Assembly: GCA_963678675.1 (NCBI GenBank)
Contig: OY783193.1
Coordinates: 6,813,394-6,877,393 of the forward strand
DNA length: 64,000 nucleotides
Source: Xiphydria camelus
Lineage: Eukaryota > Arthropoda > Insecta > Hymenoptera > Xiphydriidae
Reading direction: 5' to 3'
The notes under the pieces are model-generated. The model worked only from the letters and a program-made list of their open reading frames with translations, had not been told where the DNA came from and ran no database searches. Every line of letters begins with the position of its first letter. Position 1 is the first letter of the stretch. The position numbers and the translations under genes were made by a program. Below are positions 22,378-34,300 of the stretch, in pieces.

Positions 22378-25300
22378 CTGCAACCGAGCGAAGAAGAAGA
22401 CATCGAACGTGAGTATCGAACGTATTATTGTACAAACTGGATCTCGCCAGCGTGGGTTTCACTTTGGGAAAAACGAAGATCGAGCTGGGATTCATCTGAG
22501 TATCGGGCGTATTATCGAAGAGGTCGTCGAAAAATGAAGGTATACCAAAGGGGTAACAGGTTATGTAACGCTCACCCTGGCGTGTAAGGTTTACACGTAT
22601 TCGTGTCTTTGTCCCATCCGCAGTACGGGTCGTGTACGCAGCGTAGGCAATTGTCGTACCGCCGCGAACACATGACCAGGTCGATTTGCTTGATTCGATG
22701 ATCCGACGCGACATACAAAGCCTTGTGTTCTCTGGATATCTCCATAGCCTGAATAGGCTCGCCGGGCGTCACGTCGAAGACATCCAGCAGTATAGACTGG
22801 GACTCGCCGTTGCCATCCAGCCATTGTACCACTTTGTGCACCCTTCCGTCGCCTGCAACAGGAACAGAGGACACGACGAGAGGCGTTAGGGGTAGTTGAT
22901 GAGAAACAGAGAACACAAGGACCGCTATGGTATTCGCGACGGTTTCGAAAATAATTTGGTTACGACAATAAATGATCCTTCATGCAAATAATACTTTTGT
23001 TGCAAAGGAAAATCGAATTATTGCAAACGGAAATCGCCACTAGCTCTTAAAAAAAAAATAACTATTTTTTTAAAACCGTAAAAGAAAATATTAGCTACGA
23101 TTTCTATACTATTGCTTTTATCGCGTTTCTGCATGGTATAGGTAAGTTTTCAGCAGCAATCACGAAATCTCCATTAACCTTTCCTTCTCGTTGTCGCCAA
23201 AAAATTTAGAACAGGAAATAGTTCAGTTCAAAATTCTTTGCGAGAACAATTCCGATTCACAATGAGAAACTCATTTTTGCAGTAAAATATCGTCGGCCTA
23301 ATTTTAAAACCTCGTAAGTCAGTTTATTAAAGACATTACGAGGTTTTGCAGAAGAGAGTAGATAATTAAATTCTAAAGCACTGTAGGACATGCGCTCGTC
23401 TATGTCACTTACTGGAGCCCGCGTAGTAAACCGTGTAGTCCAAGTCCATGTCCACGAAGTTGATACGCAGTTTATCGACGACCAATCTTGTGAGCATCAC
23501 ATCTCGCTTGTAGAACACCGGTTTCTCGTTCTCGTGCGAGATAGCGGAGTCCATGAGCGGATGCGACCTTATGAAATTGAGAACGGTATCCGGCAGGGTC
23601 TCTGTGTCGTTGACGCACTGACCCGGTCGCGGTTCGGGCACTTTGTTGGACAGTACCGGTAGCCAGGCGCTACTGCTGGTCGCTTGCTCTTTGAATTTGC
23701 CCCGGAAGGCCTCCTGGATGGCCTCTATGTGGAAGGAGCAGATGGCGGAGCCCATAAGGCCGTTCGTTGAGGTGGTGAAGGTCCCGTAGAAGTGAGTGTC
23801 GTCACCGGGTACCTTGTAAATGCTCTCTGAAAGGAAAAATTGTCCGATGGAGACCAGGAGTTCAACGTGAAACGTTGACCATCTAGAGGCGGAGTCGCAC
23901 CAAGAGAAAAAGGTTTAGTTGAATACAAATCTGATAGAAAAATGTATTTGAGATGAATAGAAATTTATTCACATCGAACAAAAAAGCCTATTTGAATTAA
24001 ATGAATGTAATACTAGGTTCGTACTCGATTAAAAAGACATGCAAAACATTTATTTCATTCAAATAGACTTTTATTCAATGTGAATAAATTCATATTTGTC
24101 TCAATTAGGGTAGACCGAAGCGAATTGTATCACAGGGTGAATCGGATCATAGATCCTTACTTCTTAAATCATGGTGAAAATGGGCATTCCGAAATATTAT
24201 TTCATTGGTTAATGATTGGAATTTTCATTTTCACAGCGATTTAAGAAATATAGATCTATGATTATATTCACCCAGTGATCCGATTCGCCTCAGTCTACCC
24301 TACATTTTTCTTCAGGTTCGTATTCAACTAGATCTTTTCCCTCAGTGCGGTTCAAGCGCGCGTCCCACTCACGTATCTCGTTGAAGTAGAACGGGAACTC
24401 GCCGGGTATCGAGCAATTGAGCCGCGCCTTCAGATAAGTCGCCCAATTCTGCGAGAGTATGTTCTTGCCGCCGGTGTCGCGCTTACAGACGCGCGCCACG
24501 CGCGAGTAGACGCTCTTGCCGCAGTTGATGTACTCCACCGCGGTTTCGCGGAAGAAGAAGAACACGTGGCTGCCGATGTCGTAGGAGCCCACGAAGTTCG
24601 GTTCTGCGCAGAAGAAAGTGGAGCCTCGTATTGCGGGACTGTGCACGCGGCGCGCTGTGGCTGCGAGGATTTGGCGGAAGAGGAGGGAGGAAGGAAAACC
24701 GAGAAGACGACGCGCGGATGGACTGGGTGAGCGCGCTTTGCTGTGATATTATTTTATGCACGATGTGTGCGACGCGGTTCTCCGAGGAACGCGCTCCGTT
24801 TCCGTCTGACTACACGACTTCCCTATTCCCGCGTTCTCTCTTCTTGTGTTGTAATCTGCTCCGCGCGGCATTTCTTCTCTGTCTGACGACACGGGCAAAT
24901 AACTTAATACCGGCGAGCAATTTGCTGCCAAAGACAGAGGACGCGACTAAACTTCCTGCTGGTGAGGAAGGGTGGGGAGGGGAATATTCTGAAATCGAGC
25001 GAAGGGTTGAGTATATTCGCCTCTGTAGTTATGTATATATTTTTGGCGAGCAAGAAACGCCGAGTGCGGTACTATCGAGCTGGCAACGAAGTCGAAGTTT
25101 CTTCTCGATCGTACTGCGAGCTCGAGTTTCGAGTCAGCTTTTCTTCCTCATCTTTGAATTGTTTACCTTGCGATTTCGCTTTAATTTCTGTACGACGCGA
25201 AACCGCGTCGATAAAATGTTCTACCTTATTGATTAAACGTCTATACGTTCATTTTTTATGTTCTCCTTCGTTGAGTAGTTTCTAAATTTGAAAATATACA

Positions 25301-28300
25301 TATACGCAGATTTCTTGGGGGTGGGATTGGGGAGGACTCTCGTAGCAATCTCTGAGTCGTTCTTTCGGAGCGAACGCGATCTTTCTGCCGACGTTTCTTC
25401 GATGTCTCGCGAGTGTCAGGGCCGCGAAAAGTTTAAGGCCCATCAATCGTCGTTTTACGAGGCCGTCGCTGTGAAATCTCTCGGCAATTTATTCGCGTTA
25501 AGGTTGGAAACATTAATAATGCCGCGCTGTAGCCGCAAGTGCAGCTGGCATCCCTCTGGAGAGTGCTGGTTATTTTCCTTCTCGAGGTTCTGTTTGATAC
25601 GACTTATATTTTTGAAAACTCATCGGCGAAATCACGCCTGATAATTCTTGATTTAATGGAACGCTTGCAAATGTGCATATTTTATAATAATTTTGTATCA
25701 TTTTCTCTTCCTCGTATACGGAAATAAGGAATGTTAAAAATACTTTTGATAACAATTATATAGGAACACCGAGGAGACAGTTAATTAATAGTTAGGACAA
25801 GAAAATGTATGTTAATTATTAAAATGTTTATTCCATTCAGAAGATTGCCTCGAGGGATATAATTGTGCCAAATAAATATCATAATAGTTAACGAATATTT
25901 ATTTGATCCAATAAAATGTTTATTTTGTCATATTCAAGCAAATCTTTATTAACTACAAATAAACTGTTTTCTCTATATAAACGCTGCTAATTATTGAATT
26001 ATTAGGAAAATAAGTAAAATTAGTAAAAAATAAGCTAACTACTAGAAAATCCTCCTCCTCGATTTGCCCTAGCACATATTCGGTACACAACTTCTTGCGT
26101 GAGCGTTCCTCTCCGGGGCCAGAAAAAAATAAGTCAATTACTAAATTTGCCCAATATACATAAGCTAGCAATATGAAGAAATAAAATATCTACTGATACG
26201 GTGGTGTATCTGTAGAATATTTAATTTGTCAATATCCATAAAAAGTGAAGGCGAACGTAAAATATTAAAATCCCCGTCGCGAAGCACCCCGGTTTACGGT
26301 ATTTCTTGTTGGCGCGCGCGCGCGCGCAGCCTTAGAAAATATCCTTACAGTCCCCTCGCGGGCGTCTTCAAACGGTTTCGATTTCGAGAGATTGCTTCCG
26401 TCGCCCTCTCCGTACACGGCTTCTCTGCGTGCACGGAGGGGTGGGCGCAATCTCGCTCAGAATTCAGCGATTAAATCGATTGTTCAAAGCTTCGAGAAGG
26501 TGGATGCTTGATGTATTAAGCAAGAGGTGTGTCTTGGTCCGAGAAACGCTCTTGCAGCGACGCTTTGATAGGGTCCCATTGAGCGACAGTCGACGTAAGC
26601 CGGGCGCTTCCGAACCCGTGGTTTCTCGTTTCGAAAGAGATAATTTAATTAGCGTACAAAGTTCACGCGGGATCGACGATCGGGTAGGTGCGAGAGGCAG
26701 TGAGAAGGGGGTAAAGGCAAAGCTTCTGCCCACGATACGGAAATGTCGTTCGATGAGATTCATACAAAATTAATCGAGTGTATGCGAGAGTATAACTCGT
26801 CCTCCCATAATTTCGTAGGCGCGGGAAAAATTATTTCGTGGATTTAATGTAGATCGACATAGCTAAGAATGTTCCCCTTGCTGTATTAAAACTTTACTCT
26901 AAATACGTAAATTGCTAAACTGCACTGAGAGAAATAATTGCTAGTGACAAAAAAATATGCCTTGAATCAAGAATATATGATCTTACAAATTTTTTAAAAT
27001 ATACATTTTTGATTGAGGAATTATACACTTGATTCAAGAACATCTTCCTTGCAACAAGAAATTCATTCTGCGCGAAAAAAGAAACAATTACTCAGGTCTG
27101 ACAAATATTTTCTTGCGCGAAGAAAACAACGGCTTGAGCCTGAAATTATATGATGTTTTTTGATTGAAGAAAATATTTTGTTACTACTAGCAATTATTTC
27201 TCTCGGTGAATATTCTACGATACTCTGCTTGTGATAAGAGATTACCAGTGGTTTTTTCAATGATCTAAAGCTTACAGGGAGAAGAGATATATAATATTTC
27301 TCCTTAGATAGTAGGTACCCCTAGTCGTGGGACTCGTGGCATGTTTTTGTCTGTACATATATTACTTAAACCTTAACATACGTCTATATATCTATCAATA
27401 ATTGCACGATTGAAGTGCAAGTAAATAAGTACGTTTTTGGTCCGCTATTCGTTTTTGCTTTGAAGAGCTGTTGTAAAGGTATTGCCCCTTCGATCATGCA
27501 ACTATTAATGCATAAACGTATGCTATGTTTCACTTTGCATATCGTTCAGCATAGCAGCTCGTGAAGGTATCGAAGAGAATAATACACGGAGAGACATTTT
27601 TAAAAATTACCGTCAAGTTCACGTAACCATAGGACATGACGTCAACGACGAAATTTTAACATAATGCTTCAGGGTTGAATTGACTGTTTCTTTTTTCCAG
27701 AAAAACAAATGACTGAAATAAAGCGAGGGATAAATGAATCTCACCGTGGTCTCCAGTAAAACTTTGATTGTTGACATCATGTCCCATGATTACGTGATTT
27801 GCGCGGTAATCTTTAGCGAACATTTTTCTCCGTGTACAGACGTCCGACAATTTCTGAAAGATCTGTACTACTATACTTTCGGAACTGCAGCGACCGTCAG
27901 GGCCGTAATAGAATTGCCGGCAAACGAAATTCGAGGGACAAAAGCCCCGAGATGGAGTGGCAACTATCGCACTTACTTTATCCGAAAGAATAGGGGCGTC
28001 GCTCTAAACGAAAATCATTCCGGCGCGGCGCGCGGCACGCGACAGTCGCGAAGCGTCGTTCCTCGGGCGCGAGGCCCCGTGAAAGTGGATGCCGGCCCGT
28101 CTCGTCAGCTAGTTATTCAGGGCTTGTTAACTCGCTCGCCTCCGGATGCATCAGTCTTCATTGTATATACGTACTTCAGAGGGTCGACGATGGGGAGGGT
28201 GGGAGGTCAGGGGCGCGTGAACCCATCCGTCTCTCGGCGTTCTCGCGCATTTAATCAACGCTCTTACTAATAGACAAACTCAATATAGAATGGCTCTTGA

Positions 28301-31300
28301 TGTTAACGCGAGGGCGCGAGAGAGAAGGCCGACTTTAAATTAAACGGCGAAACAAATAGCTAATCATGCATCTCGTGCGCCGCGCGCGAAGGGTGCGGGG
28401 TGCGGGAAACTCTCGAGAGGGCGGACTGCGGTGCGATGCGAAGGGGAAAAACGAGGGGGTGGAGACGCGAGAGACCGAACGAGGCAATGCGCCTACGTTT
28501 GCTCGTTCGCGAGCTTTCGGCTGCGAAAGCTCCTCTATCGCATTTTGCAGTGCTTTGGAAATTCGGAATCCCACTCCGCTCCGCTTTCTCGTTCGTCCTC
28601 GAGTGAAAATTAGTCCTCTCTCTCGTGGCTCTCGAGGAGGGGAAATTCGCCTCGAGTATATTTTTTTGGACGATACGCGCTTGTCGGTAGATCTGGAGAG
28701 CGCTAAGTAAAGATCGAGTGTACTTTATAGTAGGAGAAAGTGGGGTTGAGCCGGATACATAAAGTGGCCCCTGCTTTCCATTACAAATCATGGCGTTTGA
28801 ATTTCATTTGGATAATTTACAGAATCCTAAGCAAAATGACTTCTTCTAAAAATACCACTGTAACTACTGCAAATTCATTTAGGGTAGGATAAAGGAATTT
28901 TGCTGGACGAGAACTGCTGTTAGCTTTTTTAAATTTTTTCCTCCGATGACGACGAGCTATCGCAGAGCAATAGCGGTGATATATTCATCTGGAATCGTAT
29001 GAAGGAAACGAAGACGGGGTGGGATTGGGGGGTTTTTCAACCCCAGCTTATTGCGCACATTCGACATTGCACGACGGGTTAGTTTTAACCTCCCCGATAC
29101 CGACCCCTCCTCTCGCGAGGCGAGTGGAACATTTAGTCCCGGAACAGGGAGGGCTGTTATTTTATTACATCGGTGCTGGATCTCGCACCCTCTCTGACTC
29201 CTGATAGCGCGTCTCCACCCCCTCCATTTTCTCACCCACGAGCGAAGAAAGTGCCGCTCTCCGAAATAGGCGGACGAGTGACACTGAAGTACCCGGTTAC
29301 GCGTTCATTTAGGGCCGGAACGTAGCCCTGTAATTTGACGGCTGTACTTCAAAGTACGCTCCTTTTTGCGAGTCTCGGGCGTAATATGGATTTGGACTAA
29401 GAGTGTGGAAGAGAGACAGGGAGAGGTTTGGGATTCTCGTTTTCCATCCCTTTCTCCTTCGCTTACTCCTTCTTCGCTCTTGTGCGAGATCTGAGCCCTG
29501 TATTTCCGGGGTTTCTTCGAATATTATCGTATCGAAACTTTCGACTGCAGCTGAACGCTTGCGGATTGCTCGATTTTGCATATTTATTTATTGCACTGAT
29601 GGGTAATAATTAAGGTATCTCAGTTTTTGGTCGAGAAATATCACAAAAACTATTATAACAAATAAATGTTTTGTTCTGTTAATAATATTATATAATTGCG
29701 GGGATTTCGGAAAATTCACGTACAATCGAACGTAACACCTTCACTGAGAAAAGTAATTAGGTTAAAATGACGAAACGCATCTAATTAAACGCGTTTAGTT
29801 ATTCTAAACAAAATGCTAGTCAATTGAATCAAATATTTAGTTACCCTAATTCTAATCCTATCCTAATTCAATTATTCCAATCGAACGCTTAGTTATTCTA
29901 ATCAAAAGAGTGGTCAACTGTTTAATCAAACAGACGGAGGATCCATATTTCTCTAAACAGTTTGGTCATCGTCTCCAAGATTTTGGTTAAACTAAGTTAT
30001 TATTCTCTCAGTGTTGTATCAGCTATGGGTCGATCGATAAATGGTCTGATGTACTTACTGTCCAGCCACTTCGAGTCGTACTTCAGGGTTCTCTTGAAGC
30101 TGAAGGCTTTGCGTCCGCTGGTCAGATTGTACAGATCCGTACGGAAGATAACCGTGTCCGCTTTGGTGAACTCGGCATTCGTGCCGGAGTAGAGCGCCGG
30201 CAGATCTCCAGGATTTCCCTTCTCGACCCACACCGCGGTGGAATTGTCCGCGGGATCGTAAGGACACTTTGCGATTCCCATGCCAACTCCGGGAACGAAC
30301 TCGTGCCTCGGTAGATGCGTCAGGTTGCTCTGTAATTTCGAGAGATCGGCTCGCGTTACACATTTTGTGAGCAGAGTAGGGCAGAGCTGTCGAGTTCGTA
30401 GAGGCGTCGGCTTCAACCCCGATTATCACTTTACCACCGAGTGTTCTCGGTGGAATTAAATATGGCACTCTTTCGAAGATCGTATTCTCGGCTACGTCGA
30501 TATCGTTGACAAATTAACAGGCAACGAGATAATTGAGGTCAAAGTATAGCTCGATCGGGTCTCATTAATTGCCTTTACAGAGAGAGGCACCAATTTCAAT
30601 CTCAATTATCTCGTTACCAACCACCTTTTTCGAAGATGACACCTTTATCTATTATACAAAAAAGCTCTATGCCTACATCGCCGAAAAGTTCGCGGATAAC
30701 GAGAAAATCAATCTCAAAGTAGAACAACCAAATTGCATAGCCTTTCGACGGGGAAAAGACGAAACTATCCATCGCGCTCCAACGACGAAGTAGCAACAAC
30801 ACCCTCGAAACGAACGAACGTACGTTGCACGAGAGTTCCCCGTGGAACAGTTGTTACCCAGCGATTACCTCGAAGTTAAGCCGGATTTCTTTTTATTAGC
30901 GCAACCTACTATCACGCTCGCGTAGCCTGACTCGCGATGTCTTGGATTTGCCTAAGAAGATTGCGCCAGGCTGAAAAACTGCCGTTACACGGAGGCCACG
31001 GTGCTCGTGGGGCTCGTAATCTTCAACGTTCCCGGTTAAATCTCCTTTGGCGTCGTTATACGAGTGCTTAAAACGTCCATTCGTTTCGGGGGTAGCGGCG
31101 ACGGCGTCGGCGTCGTAAGGAGGGACAATGAGGACACTCACGTAAATCACCCAGTCCTTGGGAGAATGAGCGTTCGTGCCGCACATGTAGAGCCGATTTC
31201 CGTCTCCCATTGGCTGTATCACTCGGATGTGGTTCCGGCAGTCGAAGTGCTGAAAAACGTTAAAGGGAGAGAGGTGACGGGGCGAGTCGCGAAAAGGTGG

Positions 31301-34300
31301 GCGGGGGTTGGAAGGGGTCGCGGAATTTTTCTGATAATCGTCGGGCGATCGCGTTCTTCCTTTTTACGAAACGGATGCTGCGCGAAACGTCGAACGAACG
31401 GGACGCGGGGGAATCCGATTACGTATAGAGAATGGTATTTGGAAGAATTGGCTTTTTCGTCACGTACAGTGAATTTATATGTATGTGCGTATAGGTGCGG
31501 ATGGAAAAGGACATTTTACACAAAGAGAAAAATGTATTGATAGATAATAAATATAATTTTAAATATGGCGAAATAAATATTTTATAAGGACAAGGAAATA
31601 TGTGTTAATTATTAAAATATTTATTTTATTCATATGATCGCCTCGAAGGACTTAATTGTGCCAAATAAATATTGTAATAATAGTTAATGATTATTTACTT
31701 GGTCGGTGTTTTTTCTCGGCGTACGTTTTGGAGAAAGATATACAAGAGAACAGGACAACGTAGAGGGAAGCGGTGCATGATCATTTATGGTACACGGAGA
31801 GAAATCGTCAGTACTATTTGCCTGAAATTCAGGGAAAAAATACCCAACTAGTACGGTAATCGTGTTGCATTTGGTCAGTGAGGTAATAAATATCATGCAT
31901 TCAAAGAGTTTTTCATGTTCTCGAAAGTAAAATGTGACCTCTCTGTATCAAATAAAAAATGTGGTTGGAATAGATGAAAATTATGGCTGAGATAGATTGA
32001 AAGTGTCAAACAATGAGAAAGATTTTACTGTTTTCGGGGTAGAAACTGCTGCACCGGTACGGTAAAATATACTAACCTGTACTGAAATTATTACTAACCT
32101 CAAGGATTATTTTTTTCCCACCAATTAGAATATAAATTGACCGTTCAATGTGATACTTTTTATTTTACGTTTTTATTTTTTTTATTTATCCGTGAGCAAA
32201 TTTTCATCACCTTATTAAGTGAAAATTAATTATTAAATTAAAAATTGTATGGAAATTTTCATATATTTTGTTCTAATTACTTGTTTAATATCGGGAATTG
32301 AATTCTTTTCCTGACATTTGAGCTAAGTGCGTTTATTTGTGACCGTTGCTATCGAGCGTCGCGTCGTTCCGCGTCTTTCGTACCAGTGCAGTGCCGAAAA
32401 ATTCGCATCACGGAGGAAGTCGCGGCATCGGGATACGTACCCGCGCTTGCCTGTGCCAGAAATAGCAGTTTATTGCGGCCAGGTAGTAAACGATCGCTGC
32501 AAACGACGAGTATTTCTAACTTCCTTGTTACGCGTTCATTACTAAGGAAAATTCGACAGCTTTTGTAGGAAATATTTCCCGAAAGAACAGTTTATTGATG
32601 AATGCGACTGATTGTGAGTTACAACGTGATGAATGTGACTGCGACTTGACTTCGGCTCTTCGCCGAAGTAGCTCTTGCGATGGTCGAAGGAGAGAATGAC
32701 CACCGAGCTGCCCAAGCCGTCCTTACGCCCGGCTCGTCCCTTATTCCGAGCCGATCACCGTGCGTTCTCAGGTAGCGTCGGTGTCCTGTTAGTCGGACGA
32801 TCGATATGGTCGTCCGTGCGTTATCGAGGATGTTCCGTTAACGGCCCGCAGACCCTAGGTTTTCTCCGTCAAATCGTTCCTCACACTTTTCTGCTCAGAA
32901 GAACAAATGACATACAAAATTAAATAGATTTAAATTTTTCAATGAAAATCTTATCTGCTGAGACTCTATGTATTGTAAGCTATATTCGACGCGGTAGACT
33001 CGACGCGGCTGCACGATAAGTCCTGAAGCAATCCTCGATGAGACTCGAATCACGATCCGATATGCACGCTGGTTGTCGATCGAATGGCTTCCTTTGATTG
33101 CCTGGAGGAGCATAAGACCCCCTTACTCCTTCATCCTGGGCCTGCATTGGAAAGCCCCGTTGCCTTGACGTCATTATGGGGGAAACTGCCCGCTTCCACC
33201 TGGCTTCGTGAATCACCCTTGCTTGACGCGTCCACTCCTAACGGCGCCTTGAAATATTTCAGTATAGAATTTTTTTGCATGAATTTCCCCAATTTTTCTT
33301 CTAGTCTTCTCTTCTTATTTATAACGAAAAAGAAATCACCAGAATTTCCCATCAAATACTCCTGGTAATGGACAAAAATGGTGAGACTTCTCCGTATATC
33401 AGGCAAAAAATATGATTAAAAAATCTACTAACATTTTCCCATAAATCTTCTAAATAAAATCACTTACCTCAAAAGCCGCTTTCACCAGACAGTAATTCAT
33501 CTTTTTAAATAATTGTTTTTTTTATAAATGTATTAGTTTAAGCACTTTATTTTTTCTGGAACAACTCGCACCGGTTCTAATGGCCACAACTCACAACGTG
33601 CGTCGACTTCTGACGATCGGCCGAAAACGGCCGAAATGACGCGGACTGACGCGAACTGACGCTCACGTGATCACCTTTATAGATGTCATTGGTAGAATCT
33701 ATCTACCCGGATAGGTAAAAATTCCGTTACTCTAGGGTAATTGTGCAGTAACGTAATGATAAAAATTAAGGCGCACAACTTGTTACAATTTAAGGGCCGA
33801 ATGATAATTTTTGCTGCTATTATACGATAACATTTATTAACGGAGGGATACTTTCTATATTGTGCAGGCATAAAAATTCCTGTTCGGGTAAAATTGTAGA
33901 GTTGGAACGGTAAAAATTCTGGAACGTTCGTCAAAATATATCGGTTGATTGTTAATTCCTGACCAGCGCCTCTACAAAATTAACCGTAAAACACTGAATG
34001 CTACACGCTTACCCTACTATTTAGGTAATTTTTACCGAAAATTTCTCTCCGTGTAGTAGCCATAATAAATCATGCAGGAGATACAGCAAAAAATCGTAGT
34101 TAACGTTTCTTTGTTGGCGCTACCATAGGAAAAAAAAATTATGATACATTCTACACTTTTTTGTCGACTACTCCCGTTTGAAAAGTGGGGAAAAAAGGGG
34201 GTAGTTGGGAGAGAGAAAACTCACCTCGGACTTTCCTTTAGACACGCAATGAGCCACGTTGCTAGGCTCCAAGTTGAGTGCGTCTCTCTGTAACAAAAAG

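Larger units (their letters stand above)
24604..30058 (-). other. 5.5 kb intron of Sema2a
   Basis: Lies between the exon ending at 30059 and the exon starting at 24603. It holds four TA-flanked miniature elements (25767-25977, 26923-27208, 27585-27834, 29742-30013) and otherwise CpG-rich unique sequence. No additional exon was recognised. Confidence 0.8.

Noticed and set aside
22015..22412. Plus-strand frames opposite the Ig-domain exon
   Set aside because: They are antisense shadows of the Sema2a coding exon.
24631..25236. 201-codon plus-strand frame, the longest in the window
   Set aside because: It runs antisense through the edge of a Sema2a intron and low-complexity DNA, with no domain and no conserved motif. 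Another frame on the same strand is open over the same bases.
31793..34053. Search for a transposase inside the 2.26 kb element
   Set aside because: Frames of 60-94 codons are present on both strands, but none shows a DDE/D catalytic pattern, a helix-turn-helix or a zinc finger.
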